Assembly (NCBI RefSeq): GCF_037203705.1
Contig: NZ_JBBCAT010000003.1
Location: 551,994-615,993 of the forward strand
DNA: 64,000 nt
From: Prosthecomicrobium sp. N25
Lineage (GTDB): Bacteria; Pseudomonadota; Alphaproteobacteria; Rhizobiales; Ancalomicrobiaceae
Reading direction: 5' to 3'
Below, in pieces: positions 26,768-34,397 of this stretch; the stretch's first letter is position 1; every line of letters begins with the position of its first letter. The position numbers were made by a program, and so were the translations under genes. A model generated the notes under the pieces. The model ran no database searches. It was not told the DNA's origin and saw only the letters and a program-made list of their open reading frames with translations.

Positions 26768-27367
26768 TCACGGGGCCGCGGACGGACGGCCCTTGCCCGC
26801 CAGGACGCGGGGCACGAGCGCCAGCGCCATCACCGGATGTAGGAGCGCATCGGCGGCGTTCTCCGAGCCGGTGATCCCGGTGAGCCAGGCGGCGAGCCCG
26901 AGCGGCCCGAGGAGGGCCAGGATCGGCCGACCGGTCGCCACGCCGGCGGCGAGCAGGATCGACGACAGCCCGATCGCCGGCCCCGTCTCCAGGATCAGCG
27001 CGTAGGGGTCGATCGCCGTCGCCCCGAGGCTCGCCGCGTAGAAGGCCGCGAGCCCCGCCCCGCCGGCCACGCTCTCCAGCCGTGACGGCGGCCGGAGCGG
27101 TGGCAGCCAGGGTCGCGCCAGCACCAGTCCCGCCACCACCGCCGCGCCGGGCGCGAAGGGCGCGAAGAGGCTAGCCACCGCGCCCGCGCCGAAAGCGTGG
27201 AGGCCCGGCAGCGTCATGACGGCCGCGACCGCCAGCCCGGCGACCCGCGCCGGCCGAGGCCCGAGCCGCGCCAGCCGCAGCAGGCCCGCGGCGACGAGCG
27301 CCAGCACCAGGAGCGCGCAGCCCTGCGCGTAGATCTCCGCCGCCGTCCCGGCCGCGATCCCCGTCAT
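26768..27367 (-). CDS. polytopic membrane protein of unknown function
   Basis: A 199-residue, very hydrophobic protein with about five or six predicted membrane helices, for example IYAQGCALLVLALVAAGLL, VAGLAVAAVMTLPGL and LALLGPLGLAAWLTG. No conserved motif is recognised. Its start at 27367 overlaps the stop of the sialidase-like gene (27364) by four bases, so the two are translationally coupled and probably work together in the envelope. It may anchor or assist the exported partner; this is inference. Confidence 0.7.
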   Translation of the reverse strand: MTGIAAGTAAEIYAQGCALLVLALVAAGLLRLARLGPRPARVAGLAVAAVMTLPGLHAFGAGAVASLFAPFAPGAAVVAGLVLARPWLPPLRPPSRLESVAGGAGLAAFYAASLGATAIDPYALILETGPAIGLSSILLAAGVATGRPILALLGPLGLAAWLTGITGSENAADALLHPVMALALVPRVLAGKGRPSAAP

Positions 27368-28527
27368 GGCCGCGCCTCCCCGCCCGCCCGGGCGAGTTCC
27401 TGCGCCACCCAGGCCTCGGTGAAACGCACCACTCGGATCCCGCCCCGGCTGCGGGTCGAGAAGGCGAGCGCGAAGGAGCCGTCGCGGAGCCGGATCAGCG
27501 TCGGGTAGCGGGCGTCGCCGGGCCGGGCGACGCCGTCCTCCAGAACGTGGATGGTGCGGAAGGTCTCGCCCTGGTCGGTCGACACGGCCAGCACCAGCCG
27601 GTCGCGCCGCTCTGGCCCGTCGTTGTAGACGACCACCACCGCCCCGCTCGACAGCCGCGCGGCGGCGGCCGGCGAGTTCAGGCTGGCCAGGGCCGTGCGT
27701 TCCAGCGGGCTCCAGGTCCGCCCCCCGTCCGCCGTCCGGGTCCTGAGCAGGAAGGTCCGGTCGCCCGAGAAGTTGCGCAGGTACGCGACGGCCCGGAGCC
27801 GGTCGAGCGGCACCACCACCGGCTGGATCCCGCCCATCCCGTGGCTCATCCTGACCTGCGCGAGAAGTCTCCCGTCGGGGGAAAGCCGCAGCAGCTCGCC
27901 GTAGCGGCCGATCTGCTCGTGGTAGGTGGGCAGCCCGATGGTCCCGTCGGCGAACAGGATCGGGTTGGCGCGCACCAGCGCCGACCGGTTCATCACCGGC
28001 GATAGCGGCAGGTGGCGAGCCGCCGGTCCTGGGGCGAGGCCGGCCCCGAGCGGCATCACGGCGATCTTCGACATGGCCCAGCCGCCGAACGACACCGTCG
28101 TGGCGAAGAGGAGCGGCGGCCCGCCGGGCGCCTGCGCGACCACGCTGTTGCCGAGCTTGCGGAGCGCCTGCTCCGGCCGGACCGCCGCCTGCACCTGGGG
28201 TGCCGACACGAGAGACTCCGGCGCCGGCCCGATCCGTGGTCCGCCGGGCCCGCGCACAACCATGCGGCCGATGACCACGTCGGTCGCCCCCTCGCGGCTG
28301 CCGTCGAACCAGAGGGCCGAGAGCGTGCCGTCCTCGGCCTCGAAGAGGCTCGGCGAATGGGCGTGCCCGGCGGGCTTCACATAGTCGAGCAGATCCTCGA
28401 ACAGCGGCGGCAACGCGCGCGCGCTTGCGGCGAGTTCCTCGGGCTCCAGCGCGAAGCCCCAGCCGAGCGGCGCCGGCGCCCGCGTCAGCGCCACCGCCGA
28501 CAGGCCGAGCCAGGCCACGGCCGCCAC
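27364..28527 (-). CDS. exported BNR/sialidase-like beta-propeller protein
   Basis: A protein of about 387 residues with an N-terminal hydrophobic helix and a six-bladed sialidase-type propeller. Asp-box motifs are visible (TADGGRTWSPL and STDQGETFRTI), together with blade patterns such as SPSLFEAEDGTLSALWFDG and ARYPTLIRLRDGSFALAFS. The family includes exo-sialidases and other glycan-binding or hydrolysing propellers; a complete sialidase Arg triad cannot be confirmed. Start choice is uncertain. The GTG at 28527 has no ribosome binding site, whereas a CTG at 28557 adds LPSVRNTILG, completes the membrane segment, and has GGAGGAG seven bases upstream. The gene is coupled to the membrane protein that follows it. 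Confidence 0.72.
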   Translation of the reverse strand: MAAVAWLGLSAVALTRAPAPLGWGFALEPEELAASARALPPLFEDLLDYVKPAGHAHSPSLFEAEDGTLSALWFDGSREGATDVVIGRMVVRGPGGPRIGPAPESLVSAPQVQAAVRPEQALRKLGNSVVAQAPGGPPLLFATTVSFGGWAMSKIAVMPLGAGLAPGPAARHLPLSPVMNRSALVRANPILFADGTIGLPTYHEQIGRYGELLRLSPDGRLLAQVRMSHGMGGIQPVVVPLDRLRAVAYLRNFSGDRTFLLRTRTADGGRTWSPLERTALASLNSPAAAARLSSGAVVVVYNDGPERRDRLVLAVSTDQGETFRTIHVLEDGVARPGDARYPTLIRLRDGSFALAFSTRSRGGIRVVRFTEAWVAQELARAGGEARP

Positions 28528-28723
28528 GCCCAGGATCGTGTTTCGGACGGACGGCAGGGCGGATCTCCTCCGGCAGGGCCGCCCGGTCCGGCCGCCCGCG
28601 CTTCCCAGTTAGGCCCCCGCCCCCGCGTCGTCAACGGGCGGGGCGCCCCGTTGCCGGAGCCGCTTACCCGCCCTCGTGTTTCGTGCTAGCAACCCGGCCG
28701 ACGGACCCACCCGAGCGAGTGCC

Positions 28724-30043
28724 ATGGACGACCTCTACCGCCGCCTCCCGCCGACCGGCTTCGCCCCGAGGGCGGGCGAGCTCCATGCCGAGGGCGTCCC
28801 CCTGTCGGCGATCGCGGCCGCGGTCGGCACGCCCGTCTACGTCTACTCGGCCGCACGGTTGCGCGAGCGCGTGCGCGCCCTGAAGGCCGCCGTCGGGCCG
28901 CTCGGGGTCGCCGTCCACTTCGCCATGAAGTCCAACGCCAACCAGGCGGTCCTCGCCCTCATGGCCGCCGAGGGCATCGGCGCCGACATCGTCTCGGGCG
29001 GCGAGATGGCCCGGGCGCTGGCGGCCGGCATGGCGCCGCGTCACGTCGTCTTCTCCGGCGTCGGCAAGACCGCGGCCGAGATCGCCGCCGCGCTCGACGC
29101 GGGCCTGCATCAGATCAATGTCGAGTCCTTCGAGGAACTCCGCCTGGTCGACGAGATCGCGGGCGCCAAGGGCCGGGTCGCCGATGTGGCGCTGCGCGTC
29201 AACCCGGACGTCGACGCCGAGACCCACGCCAAGATCACCACCGGCAAGAAGGACAACAAGTTCGGCATCGACGCCAGCACGCTCGGCCGCCTGGACAACG
29301 AGGTGAAGGCCCTGCCCCACGTCCGGGTGGTCGGTCTCGCCATGCACATCGGCTCGCAGATCATGACCCCCGCGCCCTTCCTGACCGCCTACGGCCGGGT
29401 GGCGGCGCTCGCCGAGGAACTGCGCCGCAAGGGCTACCCGCTGACCCGCCTCGATCTCGGCGGCGGCTTCGGCATCCCCTACGAGAACGAGCTGGAGTTC
29501 TCCTTCGCCGACCTCGCCGACGCGATCCGGGCGACCGTCCACGGCCGGGGTTTCGACCTCTCCATCGAGCCCGGCCGCTCGCTGGTCGCCGACGCCGGCA
29601 TCCTGCTCGCACGCACGATCTTCGTGAAGGATGCGGGCGGCATGCATTTCCTCGTGCTCGACGCGGCCATGAACGACCTCGTCCGCCCCGCCATGTACGA
29701 GGCCCACCACGACATCGTGCCGGTCCGCATCCCCGCGCCGGCCGCGCCGACGGTCGAGTACGACATCGTCGGGCCGATCTGCGAGAGTTCCGACACCTTC
29801 GCCAAACGCCGCCGCCTGCCCGCGCTCGCCGCCGGCGACCTCGTCGCCATCGCGACCGCCGGCGCCTATGGGGCGACCATGTCGTCGACCTACAACGCCC
29901 GCCCGCTCGCCCCCGAGGTGCTGGTCGACGGCACCCGCTGGGCGACGGTCCGTCGCCGGGTCGAGGTGGCCGAGCAGATCGGCTGGGACCAGGTCCCCGA
30001 CTGGATCGGCCCGGCGAAGCCGGGGCAGCGGGCGGCCGAGTAG
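28724..30043 (+). CDS. lysA: diaminopimelate decarboxylase
   Basis: A 439-residue PLP enzyme that decarboxylates meso-diaminopimelate to L-lysine, the last step of lysine synthesis. The PLP lysine is in HFAMKSNANQAVL near residue 68, followed by GADIVSGGE, the phosphate-binding glycine stretch LDLGGGFGIPY, IEPGRSLV, the active-site Cys segment GPICESSDTF and GAYGATMSSTYNARP. Length is typical (420-440). The ATG at 28724 begins MDDLYRRLPP; an in-frame ATG at 28676 adds 16 residues that are probably not translated. It is convergent with the thiamine-precursor transporter and does not sit in a lysine operon here. No small lipoprotein gene precedes it, unlike the arrangement in many relatives. 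Confidence 0.95.
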   Translation: MDDLYRRLPPTGFAPRAGELHAEGVPLSAIAAAVGTPVYVYSAARLRERVRALKAAVGPLGVAVHFAMKSNANQAVLALMAAEGIGADIVSGGEMARALAAGMAPRHVVFSGVGKTAAEIAAALDAGLHQINVESFEELRLVDEIAGAKGRVADVALRVNPDVDAETHAKITTGKKDNKFGIDASTLGRLDNEVKALPHVRVVGLAMHIGSQIMTPAPFLTAYGRVAALAEELRRKGYPLTRLDLGGGFGIPYENELEFSFADLADAIRATVHGRGFDLSIEPGRSLVADAGILLARTIFVKDAGGMHFLVLDAAMNDLVRPAMYEAHHDIVPVRIPAPAAPTVEYDIVGPICESSDTFAKRRRLPALAAGDLVAIATAGAYGATMSSTYNARPLAPEVLVDGTRWATVRRRVEVAEQIGWDQVPDWIGPAKPGQRAAE

Positions 30044-30059
30044 CCGCCGCTCGACCGTC

Positions 30060-30995
30060 TCACTTCGGCGCCACCGCGTAGGTCTCGACCGGCGGCACCG
30101 TGTCGATCAGCCCCTTGGCCTTCAGGAACGCCGCGAAGCGCTCGGTGCGGCCGACGTCGAGCGCGGCGGGCCGCTTGGCGAAACGCGGCAGCGTATCGAA
30201 GAAGGCCCGGCGGTTCAGCTCGTCGTCGAGCTTCTTGTCGGACGCCTTGAACAGCGCCCAGGCCTCGGCCGGGTTGTTGGTCAGCCACAGCGTCGCCTTC
30301 TCGACCGCCGCCAGGAAACGCGGCAGCCGCGGATCCCCGGTCCGGTCCCGGCGGGCCAGATAGATCAGCTCGTCATAGGCCGGGATGCCCAGCTCCTCGG
30401 GAAAGAAAGCCCGCCCCTTCTTGCCGGCGAGCTCCAGTTCGGTGAGTTCGAAGTTCCGGTAGCCGCCCACGACCGCGTCCACCTGCCCTGACAGGAGCGC
30501 TCCCGTCAGGGCGAAGTTGACGTTGACGAGTTCCACGTCCTTGGCCGTCAGGCCGGCGCCCTCCAGCATCTGCAGCAGCACCGCGTCCTCGAAGCCGGAC
30601 ACCGAGTAGCCGACCTTCTTGCCCTTGAGGTCCTTGACCGTCTTCACCGGCCCGTCCGCGAGCACGATGACGGTGTTGAGCGGCGTCTCGACCAGCGTGC
30701 CGAAGCGGGCGACCGGCAGCCCCTCCTTGACCGCGAGGTGCAGGCTCGGCTGGTACGAGATCGCGACGTCGACCTGCCCGGCCGCCAGCAGCCGCGGCGG
30801 CGCCGAGGGGTCGGCCGGGGCGATCAGTTCGACGTCGAGCCCTTCGGCCGCGAAGAAGCCCTTCTCCCGGGCGACCACGAGCGGCGCGTGGTCGGGATTG
30901 ACGAACCAGTCGAGCGCGACCGACAGCTTGTCGGCGGCGCCCGCCGGGGACGCCAGGATCAGGCTCAGGGCGGCGGCGGCGATGAGGCGTCGCAT
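30060..30995 (-). CDS. thiY: ABC transporter substrate-binding protein for a thiamine pyrimidine precursor (ThiY-like)
   Basis: A 311-residue periplasmic binding protein of the NMT1/THI5 group. The signal peptide is MRRLIAAAALSLILASPAGA. The mature part begins LSVALDWFVNPDHAPLVVA, the hallmark of HMP/FAMP-binding proteins, followed by KGFFAAEGLDVELI, LAAGQVDVAISYQPS and KGKKVGYSVSGFEDAVL. It should deliver formylaminopyrimidine or HMP to the inner-membrane permease. The gene begins 27 bp after the permease gene and shares its TPP riboswitch, so expression should fall when thiamine pyrophosphate is plentiful. The ATPase ThiZ expected for a complete transporter is not in the window. Confidence 0.88.
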   Translation of the reverse strand: MRRLIAAAALSLILASPAGAADKLSVALDWFVNPDHAPLVVAREKGFFAAEGLDVELIAPADPSAPPRLLAAGQVDVAISYQPSLHLAVKEGLPVARFGTLVETPLNTVIVLADGPVKTVKDLKGKKVGYSVSGFEDAVLLQMLEGAGLTAKDVELVNVNFALTGALLSGQVDAVVGGYRNFELTELELAGKKGRAFFPEELGIPAYDELIYLARRDRTGDPRLPRFLAAVEKATLWLTNNPAEAWALFKASDKKLDDELNRRAFFDTLPRFAKRPAALDVGRTERFAAFLKAKGLIDTVPPVETYAVAPK

Positions 30996-31022
30996 GGATC
31001 GGCTCCTGTTGTGGGGGTTGGG

Positions 31023-31898
31023 TCAGGCCGTCTCGGGCAGCCAGGGCACGAGGCGGCGCGTGAGGAGGTCGACGGCCAGCCGGAGCGCGACCGCCAGGGC
31101 CGCCACGATGACCAGCGCGGCGAACATGGTGTCGGTCTGCAGCCGCGCGTTGGCGTGCATCATCAGGAGGCCGAGGCCCGAGGAGGACCCGACCCACTCG
31201 CCGACCACCGCCCCGATCGGCGCGACGGCGGCCGCCATCCTGAGGCCCGAGACGAGCGCCGGCAGCGCCGCCGGGATCCGGATCATGGACAGGGTCTGCC
31301 AGCGCCGGGCGCGATAGAGGACGGCGAGGTCGAGGAGGCCCGGGTCGGTGCGGCTCAGTCCGTCGTGGAACGCCGAGGCGACCGGGAAGAAGATGATCAG
31401 GCTCGCCATCACCACCTTGGAGGCGAGGCCGAAGCCGAACCAGAGCACCAGCACCGGCGCGATGGCGAAGACCGGCAGCGACTGCAGCACCACGACGACG
31501 GGCAGCACCAGCCGGCGCGTCGCCGGCCAGTAGGCCATGCCGAGCGCGGTCGCGAGGCCGACGGCGGTGCCGAGCAGGAGCCCGAGCACGATTTCCCCGC
31601 CGGTCACCAGCGTGTTCGCCGCCAGGTCGTCGAAGCGGGTGACGAAGGCCGCCGCCACGCGGTCCGGTCCCGGCAGCAGGTAGGGCGGCGGCGCGAAGAT
31701 CAGCACGGCCGCCCACCAGAGCGCGATCAGGCCCGCCGCCACCCCGGCGAGTTCGGCCACGAACGACAGGGTCGGCGACCGCGCCCCGTCGAGCGGCCGC
31801 ACGGCGCCGCGGCCGGGCTCCGCGCCGGCCGGTTCCGTCCCGCGGGTCCCGCCCCGCGCAACCGGCAGGCGCCGGCCGATCTCGTGTGCGATCGTCAT
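31023..31898 (-). CDS. thiX: ABC transporter permease for a thiamine pyrimidine precursor (ThiX-like)
   Basis: A 291-residue inner-membrane permease of the binding-protein-dependent (BPD) family. After a Pro/Arg-rich cytoplasmic N-terminus come about six helices, such as FVAELAGVAAGLIALWWAAV, GGEIVLGLLLGTAVGLATAL and LVLPVVVVLQSLPVFAIAPV. The ATPase-coupling EAA-like loop is recognisable in AVLYRARRWQTLSMIRIPAA. The ATG at 31898 has GGAGATCC immediately upstream; that ribosome binding site is part of a hairpin belonging to the TPP riboswitch. It forms an operon with thiY. The wider open frame up to 32291 runs through the riboswitch and is not coding. Confidence 0.85.
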   Translation of the reverse strand: MTIAHEIGRRLPVARGGTRGTEPAGAEPGRGAVRPLDGARSPTLSFVAELAGVAAGLIALWWAAVLIFAPPPYLLPGPDRVAAAFVTRFDDLAANTLVTGGEIVLGLLLGTAVGLATALGMAYWPATRRLVLPVVVVLQSLPVFAIAPVLVLWFGFGLASKVVMASLIIFFPVASAFHDGLSRTDPGLLDLAVLYRARRWQTLSMIRIPAALPALVSGLRMAAAVAPIGAVVGEWVGSSSGLGLLMMHANARLQTDTMFAALVIVAALAVALRLAVDLLTRRLVPWLPETA

Positions 31899-31952
31899 GG
31901 ATCTCCGCTCCGGAACGGCGACGCCCGCGAGGGCGGCGTCGGGTGGAGATCC
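31899..31952 (-). promoter_or_regulatory. ribosome-binding-site-sequestering hairpin downstream of the TPP riboswitch
   Basis: GGAGATCC, the Shine-Dalgarno site of the permease gene (31899-31906), is perfectly complementary to GGATCTCC at 31945-31952. The 38 bases between them contain a second 7-bp stem, CGACGCC with GGCGTCG. With no T tract present, this looks like a translational expression platform. Confidence 0.65.
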
Positions 31953-31985
31953 GGGGACTCTGGCTGTCGGAAACGCGGAAGATCC

Positions 31986-32076
31986 CGTCCCTTCGCCGGC
32001 ATGACCCGGATCAGGTTCAAAGGGTCCGGTGCTCGCGCACCATCTCAGCTCCGGATCGGAGCACCCCTCGGACAAA
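31986..32076 (-). promoter_or_regulatory. TPP riboswitch (THI box)
   Basis: On the minus strand the region reads through the conserved aptamer: GAGGGGTGC near the 5' side, GCTGAGATGG, ACCCTTTGAACCTGATC, then CCGGGTCATGCCGGCGAAGGGA. These are the P2/P3 pyrimidine-sensing and P4/P5 pyrophosphate-sensing elements. It lies about 90 bases upstream of the permease gene and should repress it when thiamine pyrophosphate is bound. Confidence 0.95.
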
Positions 32077-32167
32077 GGATAAGATGGACCACCCCGGCCT
32101 GGCATGCAAGGGCGCGGCGCCCATGCGTTTCGAGGCGATGGTCGCACCGGGCCGCTGCCCCGGACGC

Positions 32168-32194
32168 GAAAACGCCGCGGGCGAGGCCGCGGCG
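32168..32194 (-). terminator. intrinsic terminator on the minus strand, upstream of the TPP riboswitch
   Basis: Read on the minus strand, CGCCGCGG (32194-32187) and CCGCGGCG (32180-32173) form an 8-bp perfect stem with a 6-base loop, followed by TTTTCG. It would end transcripts coming from the DUF465 gene at 32412, or a separate small RNA. Confidence 0.8.
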
Positions 32195-32400
32195 CGTCGA
32201 CAAAGACCCCTTCCCGATGGTCTTCTGATCCGTTCCGGCCCGGCGAGAACTCGCCGGGGCCGGACCCTTCTGCGGTCTCCGGGCTGAACATGCCGGGACC
32301 GGGGGAGGCCGTCTGCGTGACGGCCAGGAAACCGGAATCGTCTGCGGCGCGACGCCTGGACTCGGGGGCCGCTCCGATCCCGCCGGGGCTCCTCGCCTCC
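32195..32400 (-). ncRNA. possible small RNA or structured 3' UTR
   Basis: About 200 non-coding bases lie between the DUF465 stop and the terminator at 32168. On the minus strand they include a long hairpin (CCGGCCCCGGCGAG against CGCCGGGCCGG near 32237-32266). Structure plus terminator resembles an intergenic sRNA, but no promoter is recognised and a 3' UTR of the DUF465 mRNA would look the same. Confidence 0.25.
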
Positions 32401-32411
32401 GGGGTAGCGCG

Positions 32412-32591
32412 TCAGTGGATGGTGACGCCGGACTTCAGACGGGAAATCTCATCTTTCAACAGCAGCTTGCGCCGCTTCAGGTCCGCGATCTCGAGGGAAT
32501 CGATGCTCGGATGGGCAAGGGCGTCGCGCAACTCGTCCTCGAGGGCCGCGTGGCGACGATTCAGTTCCGCAAGATGCGATTCGATGGACAT
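32412..32591 (-). CDS. YdcH/DUF465 family small protein
   Basis: A 59-residue, almost wholly helical protein of the DUF465 family: MSIESHLAELNRRHAALEDEL then IADLKRRKLLLKDEI, which should form a short helical hairpin or coiled coil. DUF465 proteins are abundant in proteobacteria and their function is not established. GGAGG lies 9 bases before the ATG at 32591. A second member stands divergently at 32857. The longer open frame to 32936 only runs across the intergenic region. A terminator at 32168 may end the transcript. Confidence 0.9.
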   Translation of the reverse strand: MSIESHLAELNRRHAALEDELRDALAHPSIDSLEIADLKRRKLLLKDEISRLKSGVTIH

Positions 32592-32707
32592 GCTGAAAGC
32601 CTCCCATTCTCGCAGGACTTGGCTACAGGAGCATGACAGCGAGCCGCCATGCCCGCAAGCTTGGATGTGGTGAATACGGATCCGCTTTCCACCCCCTCGC
32701 TCACTTT

Positions 32708-32720
32708 TTCGGTTACCGAA
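32708..32720. promoter_or_regulatory. 13-bp inverted repeat between the two DUF465 genes
   Basis: TTCGGT-T-ACCGAA is a perfect 6-bp dyad with a one-base centre. It lies in the 265-bp AT-richer gap between the divergent DUF465 genes and could be an operator serving both. No regulator is identified. Confidence 0.35.
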
Positions 32721-32856
32721 TGGTTTACCCTGCGCCACGGCGCCCCTACGGCAGCTTGGGCGGCGGGGTCCCCTTTTGCCGCGCTTCGGTTTATGATTGC
32801 CGGACCGTTTCGCAGTCGGGCCCGGAGCCCACGACCGGAAAGACGCGGCGCAGTCC

Positions 32857-33063
32857 ATGACCGAGCAGGAAGAGCAGGAAATCCGCCAGGAACTCGTCGG
32901 CTTGCGCCAGGAGCACCGCGACCTCGACACCGCCATCGCCGCGCTGGTCGAATCCGGCCGGGCCGATCACCTGACCATCCAGCGGCTGAAGAAGCGCAAG
33001 CTGGCGATCCGGGACCGGATCCAGCATCTCGAGGACCGGCTCGTCCCCGACATCATCGCCTGA
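32857..33063 (+). CDS. YdcH/DUF465 family small protein (second copy)
   Basis: A 68-residue helical protein of the DUF465 family: EEQEIRQELVGLRQEHRDLD then TIQRLKKRKLAIRDRIQHLE, followed by LVPDIIA. The LKKRKLAIRD segment is the family core. The ATG at 32857 follows GCGGCGCAGTCC, without a clear ribosome binding site. The protein shares the core pattern but little other identity with the DUF465 protein at 32412, so they are old paralogues rather than a recent duplication. Its stop overlaps the convergent GGDEF gene by 11 bp. Paired DUF465 genes next to purEK recur in Rhizobiales. Confidence 0.88.
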   Translation: MTEQEEQEIRQELVGLRQEHRDLDTAIAALVESGRADHLTIQRLKKRKLAIRDRIQHLEDRLVPDIIA

Positions 33064-33724
33064 GCGGATCGTCCCCGGGCACGCCCTGCCGCTCGCGCTT
33101 GTCGCGGAACATGTCCCGGTCCGCCCTGAGGATCGCGCTCTCCGCCGTGTCCTCCGGCTCGAAGGCGGCGATGCCGACCGACGCCCGGATCTCCACCGGG
33201 ACCCCGTCCACCACGACCGGCGCCGCCTCCAGCGCCGTCCGTAGGCTCTCGGCCTTTCGCCTCAGCCCCTCCGGATCCACCTGCCGAAGCACGACCAGGA
33301 ACTCGTCCCCGCCGATCCGCCCGGCCGCGTCGGAGCTGCGGATGACGGACCGGATCCGCCGCCCCGCCTCCGTCAGGAGCCCGTCCCCGACCGCATGGCC
33401 GTACCGGTCGTTCACGGTCTTGAAGCTGTCCAGGTCCACGAAGGCGAGGCCCGCCGCCGCCCCGTAGCGGCGTCCGAAGTCGATGACGCGGGCGATCTCG
33501 GCGAGCAGGCCGCGGCGGTTGAGGAGCCCCGTGAGGTCGTCCTCGTGGACCATCGTCTCGAGTTCGGCGATCCTGGCACTCCGCCGGGCCAGCTCGACCT
33601 CGAGTTCGCGGATGCGGCGCCGGAGCCCGTCCTCGCCCCCGGTCCCGACGCCGTGGCCGGCCGACCGGCGGATCTCGCCGCCACCCTCGTCCGACGGGGC
33701 GTCTTCACGCCGCGGATCTTTCAT
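33053..33724 (-). CDS. GGDEF-domain diguanylate cyclase
   Basis: A 223-residue soluble protein likely to make cyclic di-GMP from two GTP. A coiled segment (RRRIRELEVELARRSARIAELETM) near residues 35-60 precedes the GGDEF domain: DDLTGLLNRRGL, LAFVDLDSFKTVNDRYGH, the active-site loop IGGDEFLVVL near 133, and the C-terminal ASVGIAAFEPED. The catalytic motif is intact. An RxxD inhibitory site is not obvious, so product inhibition may be weak. I use ATG 33724; an in-frame TTG at 33742 adds six residues and neither has a clear ribosome binding site. The signal could act through the coiled coil, by dimerisation. It converges on the DUF465 gene. Confidence 0.88.
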   Translation of the reverse strand: MKDPRREDAPSDEGGGEIRRSAGHGVGTGGEDGLRRRIRELEVELARRSARIAELETMVHEDDLTGLLNRRGLLAEIARVIDFGRRYGAAAGLAFVDLDSFKTVNDRYGHAVGDGLLTEAGRRIRSVIRSSDAAGRIGGDEFLVVLRQVDPEGLRRKAESLRTALEAAPVVVDGVPVEIRASVGIAAFEPEDTAESAILRADRDMFRDKRERQGVPGDDPLRR

Positions 33725-33809
33725 CGACTGCCGCTTTCGCAAGGGGAGATGGTGCCGACAGTAGCCGCCTCCCGCCCTGGAATCAAAGCCGGAATCTGAG
33801 ACGGGCGCG

Positions 33810-33838
33810 CTTGTGGAACCATCGCCCTTCCCCTATAA
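33810..33838 (+). promoter_or_regulatory. housekeeping promoter of purEK
   Basis: CTTGTG at 33810-33815 and CTATAA at 33833-33838 are 17 bases apart, near the rhizobial consensus CTTGAC-N17-CTATAT. The purE start is about 50 bp downstream. Confidence 0.62.
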
Positions 33839-33889
33839 ACCGGCGCTTTCCGGGGGTCATGGCCCCCGGTCGATCAGGGGCGCATCACC

Positions 33890-34390
33890 ATGCCGGACAG
33901 CGCGGCGCCGGTCGCGATAATCATGGGCAGCCAGTCCGACTGGGATTGCATGCGCCACGCCGCCGACACGCTCGACCGGCTCGGCGTCGCCCACGAGGTC
34001 CTCATCGTCTCAGCCCATCGCACGCCCGATCGCCTCTACGCCTTCGCCAAGGGCGCCCGCGCGGCCGGCCGCAAGGTCATCATCGCCGGCGCCGGCGGCG
34101 CCGCCCACCTGCCCGGCATGACCGCCGCCCTGACGCCCCTCCCCGTGCTCGGCGTTCCCGTGGAATCGAAGGCTTTGAGTGGCGTCGACAGCCTGCACTC
34201 GATCGTCCAGATGCCGGGCGGCATCCCGGTCGGAACGCTCGCCATCGGCAAGCCGGGCGCCATCAACGCGGCGCTCCTCGCCGCCGCCATCCTGGCCCTG
34301 TCGGACGACGCCCTCGCGGCCCGCCTCGACGCGTTCCGCGCGGCGCAGACCGCCGCGGTCGCCGAGCGCCCCGCCACCGGGAGCGCGTGA
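33890..34390 (+). CDS. purE: N5-carboxyaminoimidazole ribonucleotide mutase
   Basis: A 166-residue class I PurE, which converts N5-CAIR to CAIR in purine synthesis as a cytosolic octamer. The signature appears in order: [12 protein letters not shown], the [14 protein letters not shown] segment with the catalytic His, [14 protein letters not shown] and [13 protein letters not shown]. Length and SAHR loop match bacterial class I rather than animal-type class II enzymes. The gene is 7 bp ahead of purK, with which it is surely co-transcribed from the promoter at 33810. Confidence 0.96.
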   Translation: MPDSAAPVAIIMGSQSDWDCMRHAADTLDRLGVAHEVLIVSAHRTPDRLYAFAKGARAAGRKVIIAGAGGAAHLPGMTAALTPLPVLGVPVESKALSGVDSLHSIVQMPGGIPVGTLAIGKPGAINAALLAAAILALSDDALAARLDAFRAAQTAAVAERPATGSA

Positions 34391-34397
34391 GAACGCC

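Noticed and set aside
31886..32673. Plus-strand frames across the thiamine leader (133 and 189 codons).
   Set aside because: They run antisense to the TPP riboswitch and terminator, and are Arg/Pro/Ser-rich without homology.
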